From assembly GCA_002221725.1 (NCBI GenBank), contig NJFT01000116.1, positions 56,581 through 120,580 on the forward strand: 64,000 nt of DNA, in the 5' to 3' direction. Positions 24,655-37,904 of this stretch are shown here, in pieces. Numbering within the stretch: the first letter of the stretch is position 1; every line of letters begins with the position of its first letter. This stretch comes from Scedosporium boydii (lineage: Eukaryota; Ascomycota; Sordariomycetes; Microascales; Microascaceae). Under the pieces are notes generated by a model. The model saw only the letters and a program-made list of their open reading frames with translations. It was not told the DNA's origin and ran no database searches. The position numbers and the translations under genes are program-made.

Positions 24655-27600
24655 ACACGAACGAACCGACCTTTCACAACCATACGACACACGACGCGAA
24701 ATTCTCATTCTCCTACGTCTTCGACGCAAACCAGGTCTACTTCATTATTTCCTCCCTCCTATCTCTCCATAATACCACCTTCCACACTTTTCTCTCTCGC
24801 CGATCGTTTTACCCAGCACAAAGGGCTCTAGCCCCTTCGCTCCGGGTCGATCCAGCGACCCTATTCAAAGCCCGGATATTAGGATGGACCCGCGACAGGT
24901 CTCCTTGGGCTGTTTCAACACGACCAGATACACACACATACGTTTCGTATCTCGGTTAAAGTTGTTGCCTACAGGCGAACCCTTCATTTGTGCGACTTCG
25001 GACTTGCGCAGTTGAAGGTTCACCTTCCTCTTTGGTGCGTGTTTTGGCGCTCTCCTCCCATGGAGACACATTACGGACAAAGCACGACCCTTTCCCAATC
25101 CTGACAATATAGAGGGCAAAAAAAGAGGCGTTTGGCGTTTTCTTCACCAAATTGCTTGCTTTTCTTCTTTTTATACTCCTTGCACGGGAAATCGGGATAG
25201 AACTGGAACAACACCACACGACTCGGATGTCTTACTCTCAAACCAAGCCTTCACAAGAGAAGACGACGATGACTCTCTTCTTCGTTAGAGAGTGCGCCCG
25301 TGTTTAATTGGGGACGCTGGAACACACGAGCATAATTTCATTTTTTTTCTGACCCTCACTTCATTGTGTTTCTTCTGCATTGAACAATCTTTTCACATTC
25401 CTCCCCTCTGCTTGTGTCGTGCCCCTCCTCAACTATGACCGGGCTTGCCGGGGATGTGTGCAAGGGGTTGCACCGGATTTTCACCAATCGGACATCGACC
25501 AAATCCAGTTCTGGAATTTTTGGAAGAAGCAAAGAGAAAAAACTTCCCTTGGCCCTCGCACACGAGCTCCGCATTCGCCAATTTTTTTGACGTGGCATGT
25601 ACGCTACTCCGCCGAACATTCCTCGCGCCAACAAGGGGTAGGAGAAAAAAAGGCCAGGCAGCTGGACCAAGCAAATCAATTTTTTCTTATGTCCGCTTTT
25701 TTTTCAGCGGGCTGGGCAGGATGGCCGAGCACGGCTGGCCAAGCCACCGGGGCCCACTGCTAAATTTGGACATTGACCACCACGAGCGGGCCCTTTTTTA
25801 AATTCCTCGTCCACTCTTGGCGCGAAGAATCGACGATGTGCAAGCGGATTTTTTTTTTTCTTCTCTTGCTCAGCCCTTTTGCTTTTTGCGAGATGTGCGC
25901 AAAGGAGAAACCCTTCCGGGGTGGCCCTGTCGTGGATCGTTCGGGCTTTTCCGTCTGGTGGATTCTTGTGTTAGCCCTGGCTTGGGTTGACTCCTCTTTT
26001 CTTATTTCTCTTTTTTTAATCCGCCTTGAATGAGACCCTCGGGTTCTTTTTTTTTCTCTTTTTCCTTCATTCCAGAATACGAGGAATGTGTCTCTTTGCT
26101 CCCTTGACAGGTGGGGGTCCCGAGGCGGGCTGTGCCTTGAAACACGCATATGGATTGCTTTTGTTTTTACAGGAAACGGTATCACTACATATACGCATGC
26201 GAAAGGAGCGATATTTTTTTTCTCATCTTTTTCTTTTTTTGCGCCTTGGGTAAACGGGCAAAGCGGGATACCACATTGTGTTGTTGACAAGCGTGGCGTT
26301 TTTATGTATCTTGGGAAAATATATTAGGAGTCTAGATTTAGGGATCTGTATGGGAAATGAACACGGAAAGGAATATACATTCTTCTTTATTCATTCTTGA
26401 AATGCTCTGCCTTATCTCCAGATGTGTTTATCTTCAGCTTCGTGTTTACTTCCTTCGGGAGGAACTCGGAATTGGGCTCGTTTTTTTTTTCTTTGCTTCG
26501 ATGAAGACGCGAGTTACGATGATAGAAATAGCATAGATTCACTTCGGTCTTATTACCCATCGCTTACGGATGAGAACTAGCCAATTTACATCCAATGAAA
26601 ACATGTCCGTGAACATCGTGAGTGGGCTACATGTACGGATCTATTGTATTCCTACGGGATCAGTTATATCAATGATACGGGACGCCAATTGCCAACCGCT
26701 CTCCCCCCCCCCCCCCAATCTTCCGTGTCCTCTTGTAATGACACGTACTTTCCGCCCTGCGATGTCGAACAGGCTTTCGTTGCCGGCGTTCTGAGGCGGG
26801 CGTATTCCTTCGGCTCCGCGTTTGTCGACGGACGAGAGAGAGATGTGAGATATGATTTAATTTTTAACTGGTGCATTGACACCCCTCCTTATATCCTTGT
26901 TTGCAGTGGTATTTTTGCAAAAGGCATCTTCTTGATGTCGCCATTTGGGTGCGGGACGAACTTGAAGTTGTTGCTGGGTTTTCTGGTGGATGGGAGGCTG
27001 GGGATAGTATACTGTTCATCTTCCCTTCCCGAGCTAGGCTCAAAGGGGGAATTGGAAGAATCTTCTGAAAGTCTTCGAGATGATTTATTCTTGTTAAGAT
27101 CGTGGGACTCGAAAACATTGTTAGGCTTATGTAACTAGCTATGAGACACACTCGCTGGAAGTGGAAGGCGCAAAACTGTGGGAATCGTCGAGGGAAGAGC
27201 CGTGGTTTGGTTTCTGTGAGATGAGGTCATTGGCTCCACTCTTGTGCATTTGCTTCGAAGAGGTGATAATGATGATGATAGTGTGCGCTAGAAGTATTCC
27301 CTTGCAGACTGAGACGTTAACCGTTATGGGCATTTCATTGATAGTGTAATTAGATTAGTTCGAGGACCTGGATGGGAAAATCCGCGTTTTGGGGAGAGGC
27401 TATCGTGAGAACGCGTTTGGCTGTCGGAGGAGGCATTTTCTCGTTCGGGCCGGATTCTGCGGATTATTGACAGCTGACATGACTAGTGTCCAAGTTGTAT
27501 GCTTTCTCAGATCCGGTGAGGTCTTCCTCCCTCTCTCTCTCGCTACGGTGGGTGTTCACCAAGCAAAATCCCGCTTCCGATGATAGAGAAAGGCCTCCAC

Positions 27601-29784
27601 GCTCTCTCTCGCTCGGAAGAGTTTCCTCATTTCGTGATACTACGTCCTTTTCACGGGAGGAACCGCTGCCTCTGGTCCACCTGCCCGGCGGTTTTCGGAG
27701 ATTCCTCCTGGGAATTTCACGGAGGACGTAATATAGCTCTGTTTTTTTGGTTGCCAAAAGGTCATCCGCCCAGGCGCTCCTCCGCGCTATCATATCATGG
27801 GCATCTTCGATCCAGCTAGCTCTATACTCCGGAGTTTCTCCCTTTCCATCGCGCGGCTTTTTTTTTTTTTTTTTTTTAGAGGAATCCTTTTTGAGGCCAT
27901 CACCTATTATTTCTCGGCGGTACCCGAACCACGCCATCATTGCAGGCTAGTTCGCAATCCGTCCCGTCTCGTCCCATAATAGTTCTTACTAGACCTCTCT
28001 CGGGTTGCGTGTGCTCTCGGTTAGGGGAGATAGTTCAGCAAGGGGGAAAAGAGGGCCGTTTATTGCTCGAGCTTGGATTGCTTGGCCTTTTTCAGGTTTA
28101 TTGAATTTTGTTCGGATGAGGTTTAGTTTACTTGGATCCTTTGGAGCTATCGGGACGGAGACACACCGGACGTCGGGGCCTTTTTTGATATCCATTTTTT
28201 CTTCTTCTTTTTTTGCTTCTTTGATTCTTCCTTACGTCTTCACTTGCCTTCTTTCGCTATAGCGTCACGGGATCTGAGACCCGGAGTACACATACTCTCA
28301 TACTTTCTCATACTTTCCACTTCCGGCCTTCGGTTGACGAGGAAACACTTGTTCCCCCGATTTATGCCTCCACTGTATCATTTACGGTGATTTAATAGCG
28401 CTTCAAACACTATTGAGCACGCATATTATCGCAGCCCACCAGCTCAGGCGTCCTTTCCGGTCACCTCACGATCGGCCTTTTCGTCTCGTGCCATTTCAAA
28501 TCCTTCCCTTCCTCCCATCCTATTACAATTATCTTCCCTGAACGGGGCTTAAGTTGCCCGGCGTGATTTTGACTTCATCGCACTGTAGATCTCTCCCAAT
28601 CATCGTGGGCACATGACCACTTTCTTCCCATCCTGCGTCGCAGCGAACTAAGAGAGCAAAAAAGGACAAGAATATGAATAACTGGTTCTTTCTCATGCAG
28701 GGACACGAAGGGGAGACGATGACGTTCCGAACACGTTCCTCACCCCTTCTTTGTAACCCTCCTGAGATGACTAGGTGCAGATACGAAGGGAAGTGGTGTA
28801 TATCCATAAAACTGCATGTTCTTGACGGTAAGGCGTTCTGGTTATTCTCATAACGGGCGGGGAGTTAGGCGGGAAGAGAAGAGGAGAAGGGGGTTGATGT
28901 AAGCTGGGTGCATATGCAGTATATACATACGAAGGACATGAGGAAGACGCGGATCCTTGGGGCTGTTTCAAGGTGAGTTGTCGCTGTGAATGATGGCTTT
29001 GAAGGGGGATCAATCCATCAATGGTGATGATCGAAGGGCGGGGAAGGGTAAGATCAATGCCACACTGGGGGTATTGCATGGTTGGCAGAACGCCCGCCAG
29101 GCTGTTTGGGTCAGCACCGTTCAACGGCTGACCTGTCTGTAGGCCGTGTTTTGAGACATGGACATGCAATGAAGATCAATCGGTGATAAATGATTAAAGT
29201 TAGGCTTGACAGCAAGGCTGGGCTAGCAAGGTTGCTCGCACTTCATTCAGGGCGCACCTTGTTTCATTGATATCTACGACATAATGAGCAGGGTTCTTCG
29301 GGGGTATGGCATTAGATGGGGAAATATCCTTGGCTCCCAATGGTGCCTTATTTCCTTTCCTCGAAGCCAAAGCCAAGATTTCTGGGGATAATATTATTAC
29401 TTTGTATGAATAAGAAAATGCATCCGCGGATTGTGTTCTCATGTACGTGCATAGATTGGGAAAACAAGACGCGGCAGTGAAACCTGCGGCCCGCTCCTTT
29501 CGGTGAAGGCTGCAAAAGCCCTCACGGTCACATCCGCACCTCAGAAAACAGGGCAAAACATGAGGGCGTCAGTACACTGACATTGACAGGCTCCTTCATT
29601 CTCTCGGGCGTTTTTTTTTGTCCATGGTGAGGAATGGGAAACTGGGATATCGATTTGATAGGTAGGGTAGCATGGCAGCGTTATACCTCGGTATTATTAC
29701 AGCAGACGCACGGCTTGCTCAGCTTGACAAGGGCAGACCGCGAAGGGCCGAAGCTTGTTGTCAGCCTGGCTGGCTGGATGGCTG

Positions 29785-29803
29785 TAGTGTACTTCGTACA
29801 CTA
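29785..29803. repeat. Perfect 8-bp inverted repeat around TTC
   Basis: TAGTGTAC-TTC-GTACACTA is a perfect 8-bp palindrome with a 3-nt spacer, the best-formed single copy of the dispersed GTAC-TTC-GTAC motif. Confidence 0.85.
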
Positions 29804-31641
29804 CTTGTAAGATAGCAAGGCGGCATTTGGCTGGTCAGATCGGATTTTCGTGCCTATATACTAAGGTAAACTACTCCGTACTTCGTAGTGGATGGTACAA
29901 AGATAGTGAGAAAAAAAGTAATTTGATGAGTCCGGGGCTGGGTGTTGGCGCGGTGCAGGTTCGTCGCTGCATGAGCATGAGCATGACATGGCATGGCAGA
30001 GTGGCAGAGAGGCATAGGATGGGCAGGGAAGCGTCGGAGAAAGCGAGAGGCTTCGAATGTCGAGGCTGGCGGGAATCTCGGGGATATTTGCTGCTTCGAG
30101 TCCTGGTTCGGGGACCAGGGTCTGGTTGGGTTTGAGTATACGAAGCTCATTTCTAATAACGTGCATATGATGATGATGGGCGGTGTCGAGAGTTGGACGA
30201 CGCAGTCCCTTCTTCGCTACTTCGTATCGATTGATGTCTGTCTCTCGCTATCCTCTTCTTTGTTTCTCAATGCCAATTTGATGTAACTTGATAGCATCGT
30301 CGAAGTCGTGGTCGCGGACAACGAGCAATTTGTCAGCTGCTAAGCACGATTCCATTCCCATGTCCTTGAAATCGATACATCAAATTGATCACTGGTTCTT
30401 CACGGCGACATTGTTGGAAGCATGGGAAAGCATGGGAAAGCATGAAAATGTGCATTATTATTAGCTGAGCCAAGATTTCTAGAAAACCCAATATTCCTTC
30501 TCTCGGGAGCGGGAGACTGTGTTCAGGAACATGCCTCGATTATGGCAACCGTTCTGGTGATGATGACGATCCGATCCGGTACTCTACCGTTACGCATCCC
30601 TCCCCAAGCCATCTCCGTTCCCACGTTCCCAGTCCGCCGTATTCTCTTTACGTTCGTCTGCTCACTCCGCATATTGTGCCCGTCACGAAACCCCCAGCAG
30701 TAATCGTACACGACGATATGCTATTAATACTTCCAGGTAGTTTACAAAACCTGCCCTGTTTCCCCGGGACGATGTCATCGTGCCGCTGCCAGTTTTCAGG
30801 AACGCTTCCCTCCAGGTTTATCGCCCAATACGCGTTTCCGCCCTGTTGCGAGTCGGGGGCACGATGACGAAACGGACACGTCTTTGCCCGGCCTCGCCTC
30901 CGTCTGGGTGCCTTGGTGTATTCGCTCAGATATCAAATTGATGCCTGTCGTGTCGTGTCCTCTCGTTTCAAGGGTCTCGTTTCCAAGGTGGTGGGGCACC
31001 AAGGACAGAAAAAGAACCCAAAAATAACGGCCGGGAAGTTATGCGCGGCGATGTCATAGGGTTACATGGGAGTCATAAACTTACTTGGGGAGGGTGAGAA
31101 CGCTGGCGTATTTAGCCAACGAGAGTCCCTGGGCGGGATCATCGTCCCTCCTTTTTTGCGTCACTGGTATCGATTGGGCACAGATGATGATTTGTGCTTC
31201 TGGTGTTTTGGTGTCCTGGTGTCCCGGTGTCCTTGGCGCCGAGTATCCTGAGGCTGCGTTTCTGGGTTGTGAATTGTGAGTTGTGATGGAGCGTTTTCTC
31301 GATTGTGCATGATACAAAGTAGATTGACAGCCTTTCAACTACGTTTCGTCCCTTGTTCTCTTCGATTCTTGAAAAGGCACATTGGGGGAACAAACCCGGA
31401 GATATACTTCGCTAAAACGTGGCAGCTTTTTAGCGAGGAAACACGCGGATTTAGCAGCCACAGCGCGGGAATAGTTGGGGGCCAAAAAAAGACACCGGAT
31501 TACGCGGAAGGCAGCTCAATGTTACGCCAATCTGACTCTCACTGTTCTTCTGTCCTCGACGCGACCCTCCGTCCGCTTCCCATTCCTTGTCCCTTGTGTA
31601 CCTTTCCAACCCTTGATTGATTAATACCATCAAGCTCCGGT

Positions 31642-31686
31642 ATCAACGGCATCAACGGCATCAACGGCATCAACAGCGTCAACAGC
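31642..31686. repeat. 9-bp minisatellite (ATCAACGGC)
   Basis: Five 9-bp units, three ATCAACGGC followed by ATCAACAGC and GTCAACAGC. The unit is a multiple of three and would encode Ile-Asn-Gly repeats in one frame, but that frame has a stop just upstream and no ATG, so coding use is not supported. Confidence 0.85.
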
Positions 31687-34600
31687 GTCACGGCGTCAGG
31701 TATCATCGCAGAAGGGGGAACTTGGATCCTGGTCGACGTCAAGCCTCAGGGCGGGCGGTCTCTCTTTTCCCTGGCTCCCATCATCCATGTAACCTCCACA
31801 CACATCCACACACACACAACGCAGCCTCATTCACGCTGCTGCAGCTGTACAAGTAGAACACGCATAATAACATCACCATGCCTCCCAAACGTCAATTGTT
31901 CTCCACATTGTCCCTTCACTCGACATACGCATACGCCCACCCCCCATCTCAACTCTTACGCTTTCCCCTTTCCACGATACCGTTTTTGAACCCATTCCAC
32001 TGGGAACTAACCCACCTCTTTCCCCCCTTGCCAACGGTAGAACCCGATTTTAGTATGATTCGAGAAATCCAAATGACTCCGAGTCTCGAACATACCCCCA
32101 TCTACACTACAGTAGTTTACTTGTACACTTTCCTACTCGGTACACTACTCACTCTCGCCGGCATTAGCGGGAAGATAATCATCTCCGCGGACGGCGGAGC
32201 GCGGCTTAACAGGGCCCCACGAGGGAGTGGAGGGTAGGAACCGAACACCCACCAACCTTGCCGTCCATCCGTCATCGTACGGTTCAACATTGGGAAACCC
32301 ACTCGCGCCGGCCTCCCCCGCGTTTTTCTTCCAAAACTCGAACGGAGGGTTTCCTCCGGCCCACATTAAAATGATCCGTTTGCCGAGCGCCACGAACGGT
32401 TGCATTCCAGGCGGGGATGGGGGAGGAGTTTCTCACGGTCTTTCACGAACCAACCAACCGCTCGGTAGTGATAGAAGTCTAGACTCCGCGGCAGGCCGAT
32501 CGCCCGGTGGTGCATTTGTTTTCTTCAGTGTCTCATTTTGGTAGGAACCGTTCGATTCAGTCGGCGAACTCCCGGTGCGTGCGTCTCCTATGAGATCAAC
32601 GAAACACTTCGACCCCGGAACAGGCACATGGCTGATTCCATTTGCGCTTTCCGGGGATGTTACATGATTATTGAACCAACTTTCGACTTGGACTCCGGGT
32701 TACTGCTTGACCCCGTCCAGCAAGGATATCGGAGCCGATCGTCCAGCACTCAAACCCCGTAAGCTATCATGCCACCGGACTCTTTATGCCCAGGACACGC
32801 GTCGCCATTCGTTGAGAGAAACGTGGAAACCTAGTGTCACACAATTTTTGCGGGAAAGCTCACAATCCGGCAAACATTTGGAACGCAATGCTCGCAAGAG
32901 AAGTGCGGATGGACGCCTTCTTATTCCTGATCGGCTGTATCAGAGAGACGAGCACATCAGGTGGAGACATTGCAGACAGCTAGATAGACACGGTTCTCGG
33001 GATGTGAAAGCAAAGCCGCGAGTCGTTTAGTTCGCGGTCCTACAAACGAGTCAAGAGAATATGAATATCGAATCCCGCAAACATCCCCTTGAAGGAAGAG
33101 AGCACATCCCGGGACGTCCTGCATCTACCAGCCGGAGGAATTGATATCATACAGGAAGATCGTTCCATGCATGGCATAAGCGAGCTGAAGTACACTATAG
33201 AGCTGTTCAGGCGAGGTGATTTACCTTGAGGCACGGATGAAGTCATTCGAATCGGCCCCCGTAATCAATGCAGTCCCCTCGAAAGGTGAACTAGTCGCTT
33301 CTACCAGTCTAATCTGAGAAGCCTGCTGACTGCTGACTGGCGTCCATGGCGCGAGGGCCGATACAAGGTGGTAGCGCAGGCCCCCAAGCAGGACTTGGAA
33401 AAGCCAAGAGCTTCATTACTACATCCCATAACCCTGAACCAGGAGTCGACGGCGCATGAGTCGCTTCTATCTTCGAAGTGACGTAACATTGAGCCTTGCG
33501 TTAGCTGTAAAACCGGCGGCTTCAAGATCCATAGCTATGCTGCCGCTTGGGAAACCCAATGCCACCCCTGCTCCGCCCTCAGCTGCGCCTGCAGGGCTAG
33601 TCGTGGTTCCTCCCCCCCTCCTCTGGGAATGGAGGGAGGGTATCCAAGGCCTACTCCCCGATAATGTAAGGCTTCTAGAAGAGGAAGAAGAGGTAGCTAA
33701 GGTGAGGACCGGCAGGGAGCTGCAGGAACTAGTATATGTATGTCCTACACCGGTAACGGTAACTGCAGCCGGTGGATCTGACCCGGAACCCCGGGCGCGG
33801 AATCTAGGCTGCTTGCCTAGGTAGCCCATCGCGCCGTATCTACCTCATCTCCGTTATCCTCTGTACCCATCGTATCCGTTTAGAGATTTAGAGCTGCAGT
33901 CGGCTCATAGACGCGTTGGGTGGGAATGTTAGCGACCACCATGAGGGCAGATTTGAAGATATGTATATGTCACTGTCGTTGAGAAATGCCACTTACAGGA
34001 GGCCAGTGACAAGCTAGGTCTCTAAGACGCTGATGAGGGGGGTGACAGTTACCGAACATTTTCACCTAAGCTCTTATACCACGACAATAAAAAGGAGAGG
34101 AGATACCTCAACTATAGCTGTAGGCCGTGATAACCACCTACCCCGATGTTAATAGTTAATTCGATTAAAGTGATTGTTGCCATCTCTTCAATAGAACTAA
34201 GAAGCCTCCCCTAACACCCTTTTCGCCCGCTCACGCACTGAGGACCTTTTCTTTTGGCCCTACGCGGTACACACCAACCTTTCAAGGAGGAAAAGGAAAC
34301 CGTGTATGTCTCGACATGGTCTTCCCTCGCAGGACGGCGGGCCACCCCGAGTGGTATATTTGGCATTGGCGGTATTCCTTTTCGTACTCCGTACATCGTG
34401 TATCCTACGCTGGAGGCGGATAGGACTTGGCGATTCTTCGCCCCTCACTTCCCCCACGCCACATTTCTAACCCTGATACGTGGGAGAATGGATGGAGATG
34501 ACACCTGCCCTGGGGTACAGTCTAAATTTCCCGGTATAAATCCTACCTAACGAACTGCCGTTTCATCGAGTATGGCGGACCGTGGACCTTGCACCGATGT

Positions 34601-35899
34601 TTCTGGATGACATTGGGGTCGTTAGCCACCAGGCTATCTGGCAAAGCCCAAACCTCATTCATTCTCAATCGTTTCATCTCATCTTGACCCCAGGGTGCCC
34701 TCTCGCACCCCATCTAACCGTTCCCGTCCACGTCATCTAGGGTCCTAGCCGGGGCCTAGATTTCCTAGTAAAACCTGTCCGGAAGACATCAATGGTCACT
34801 TTTTTTTGCCAGAGGTCAAATCAGTACACCGCAGTATCCCTGGAACATGCCTTGGATGAAGGTCTCAACTCACGCAGAAAGGGTGCCTAGATCCAAGCTA
34901 TCATTCTCGCTTTCGAGCCTGGACAACGCTGAGAGAAAGTCTAGTTTCTGGAATTTATGGCATCAATGGCCCGTGGCTAGTGCTCCGTCGCCCGTAGCGT
35001 GCCATGACATCCACGAAGCTAGAAGAACTAGAGGCCGTATTCAACATCACCAGACCAGCCTCAAAGGGAGCTTCGCGACACGTCGGAACAACCCACTGAC
35101 TTGTGGTATTGTTGATGCAATAAAATGCATTTCTCTATTGCAGATGAGCCTCTCCTTTTTGAACCCTATTAGACCATGGAACTCTGTGATTCGTTCTAGG
35201 CTCGATGTTCCATGTCAAACCCGGGGACCAAAGACCAAAGAACCCGGATGGCTCATATTTCCCGTTTCGGGTAGCTTCAACGCGCCATCTTCGAGCCAGA
35301 AATAAGCTCCCTCCGTAAAGGGGAGATTGAATTGACATCGGCTGCATTTTCGATGTTTCCTAACTTGGTTGTACAGGGCGAACGATATCCGGAACAATAT
35401 CCGTTGCACAATACAGCCGAATCGAGCTTTGGAGCGAGGGCGTCGATCAATAATCAAGACCCTCCTCGGTGTGACCGCCCTACCTCATCCTCCCTCGTCC
35501 TCCCCCATGGCCAGACCAGGCCAGACCGAGCTGTCTCATCTCCCCACCCCCAAGGCAGCCTGGCCAGCAGGGTCATACACATAATAATAATAACCAGAAT
35601 CCCTTTGTGCTTCCGCCCTCCTTCAATACAACCTGGTCTAGGCATACGCCACTAGCGCATCAACCATCCCACGCCGAAAAGGACCCTTATGGCCTCCGAT
35701 ATAACGACCCAGCTTTCCCCAGAACATCCCTTACCCACGCCGTACAGCATGGGGTTAGAACCAAAGAGAGATCTTCGAGAAGAGCCCGCGATCGTTTCTT
35801 CCTTCCTCTCTCACTAGTAGATAAAATCCTCGATGAGAACTAGAAAATAACAAACCCCATAACTCCGAGTTTGTGAGGCATATATATCCGCCGGAGACC

Positions 35900-37904
35900 A
35901 TGGCGATGATCATCAAGATGCCTCCTCGACCTCTACGGATCATCATCGCGGCGGTGTTCCTGATATTCATCACCTTCATCTTGTTCAAGAGCGACTGGGT
36001 ATCGATAAATGACTTGACGCCGCCGCCGCCGCCGCCGGAACGACAACATGACCCGGCCCCAACTAAGCCCGAGACGACAGAAACCGAAACCTCCGGATGC
36101 CACTTCCACGAGGCATCGCTGTACGTTTCCTCTTTCTACTGCTTCATCCTTTCTGAAAACCCCTTGCACCCACTGCTCTATTCTTGAGATTTTCCGTTCC
36201 ACCTGCACGCCAAATCATATTAACAGGTTGGACTTCGTGGATAAAGCGTATGCCTCGTTGGCACGACCGAATATGTAGTTAAATCATCCGCGACGCCGAC
36301 CACCGACGCAGAACCGCCATCGTTCACTGGCTGTCACAAACACGGCTCAGATCTGTACGTTTTTCGTTTTCTTATCCCCGCCGATATTGCCAGTATCGTT
36401 TGAAGACCTAACCGAGAATTACGCCTCACTTTTTTCTGCTTTCTAGTTTCTGCTTCGGTCCGGACGGTGATGAAGTCCAACTGGTGCTCGCATCTGACAC
36501 CAACCCGACGGGATCGGAAGAGCATCCCGACGAACGGCATTGCCACTTCCATGCTGGCGTCGAGTAAGTGGAAAAGACCTTCATATCGAGGGAGTAACCA
36601 TTTTTTCTCTCCGTCTCTCTCCCTCTGACAGCGGAAACCGCAGACACTGCGTTGGGCCGGAGCCGAGCACGCCGGGCGAGTCGGACGAGGACCGATGCGG
36701 TCGAGTTCAGCGAGACTACAACGTTCCTTTGCGGCTCGTACTTCTCGTCATAATATTGGTCACCAGCGCAATCGGTAAGGATGATTTACCGCGGAAAGCC
36801 CTCGACGGATCCTCTCTTCGAATGGAAACTAACACAGACCAGGCGTCTTCGGCCCTATATTCCTATCCGTGTACTTGCCCCCAAAGTTCAACATCGTCCT
36901 GGCCCTACTTAAGCAGTTCGGCACCGGAGTTGTTATCTCGACCGCCTTCGTTCATGTAAGTAAACTGCCAAACTACGATGACGCCCCAAACAACGTTCCC
37001 GGCCTGCGTCTTCAGAAAAACTGACATTGCTTGAATAGCTATACACCCACGCCAGCCTCATGTTTTCCAATCCATGCATAGGAGACATCGGCTACGAGGG
37101 CGTAGCATCCGCCATCCTCATGGCCGGCCTCTTCGTCTCCTTCTTCATCGAATACGCCGCTCACCGGATTGCCGACCTGTACATGCCAGCTAAGGACGCG
37201 ACGGAGGGAAACGCCGCCCTGAGCCGCCAGATGATCAACATTTCAGTCATGGAGGCAGGAATTCTTTTCCATTCACTGCGTGAGTTAACATGCCAAAAGG
37301 ATCACCCCTCCGTTAAAATCTCTCTGTTTCATGGCCATGGGGCTGATTCGTATCGTACGCGCTCGCAGTAATCGGCTTAACCCTCGTCGTCACAGGAGAC
37401 GCCTTCTTCATCACCCTCTCCATCGTAATCATCTTCCACCAAGCCTTCGAAGGCATCGCCCTAGGCAGCTGCATCGCCGCCCTCGGCCACGCCTCCAACC
37501 TCCAACTCTCCGTCCACTCTCACCACCACCACCACCACTTCCCTCCCGCCGAGGAATCCGGCCTAGAAGACGACGATTCCCTCGCGACCGCCTCTCCCGT
37601 GCCTCTGCGCAAGAAGTTACTCCTCGCCAGCGCCTTCGCCCTCGTCACGCCCGCGGGCATGGCTATGGGGATCTGCGTCCTGAATAGCTTTAACGGGAAT
37701 GATCCCGCTACGATCTGGGCCATCGGTTCGCTGGATGCCTTTTCGGCGGGGATTCTCGTGTGGGTGGGCATTGTGGAGATGTGGGCTGGGGATTGGATGC
37801 TTGGGGGCAGTATGGCGCACTCGAGGCCGGTTGTTGCGGCGCTTGGGTTGGTTGCTCTTGTTTCTGGGATGGCCTTGATGAGTTTCTTGGGGAAGTGGGC
37901 GTAG
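35900..37904 (+). CDS. ZIP-family zinc/iron transporter (7 exons)
   Basis: Exons are 35900-36120, 36247-36354, 36447-36563, 36632-36774, 36843-36955, 37039-37279 and 37369-37904, giving 492 residues. The protein is a plasma- or organelle-membrane ZIP transporter moving Zn2+ (possibly Fe2+) into the cytosol. The ATG at 35900 sits in a good context (GACCATGG). An N-terminal hydrophobic segment (PLRIIIAAVFLIFITFILF) and a Pro run precede three Cys/His modules: CHFHEASL/VCLVGTTEY, CHKHGSDL/FCFGPDGDE and CHFHAGVDGNRRHCVG. The transport core starts at YNVPLRLVLLVIILVTSAIG and includes VVISTAFVHLYTHA, a His-rich loop (SVHSHHHHHHF), and the helices EAGILFHSLLIGL and IIFHQAFEGIALG, whose His and Glu residues form the metal site in this family. 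It ends with MALMSFLGKWA. The first acceptor (GATAAAG before 36247) is atypical, but it alone restores the module reading. The gene is convergent with INO80. Confidence 0.9.

Larger units (their letters stand above)
24655..35899. other. Gene desert, right part
   Basis: About 11.2 kb with no gene I can support. It holds many T runs (for example 27860-27878), a C14 run at 26703-26716, palindromic GTACTTCGTAC motifs at 29785-29803 and about 29870-29889, a 9-bp minisatellite at 31642-31686, and a compositionally odd patch at about 33456-34200. Several ATG frames of 110-160 codons exist (for example 34847-35305) but lack motifs and clear intron logic. Confidence 0.5.

Noticed and set aside
25760..26290. 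Minus-strand Lys-rich 176-codon frame
   Set aside because: The start is TTG and the Lys runs are antisense translations of poly-T tracts.
26644..27138. Plus-strand 164-codon frame
   Set aside because: It has no ATG at its start, crosses a C14 run and has no motif.
27464..27940. Minus-strand 158-codon ATG frame
   Set aside because: The Lys run is the complement of an A/T homopolymer, and the rest is Arg/Glu-rich without a motif or splice support.
31878..32237. Plus-strand 119-codon ATG frame with a possible C-terminal membrane helix
   Set aside because: The start context is good, but the composition is not convincing and no family or conserved motif is visible.
34847..35305. Plus-strand 152-codon ATG frame
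   Set aside because: It has no recognisable domain, weak codon bias, and stops without splice options. Chance cannot be excluded.
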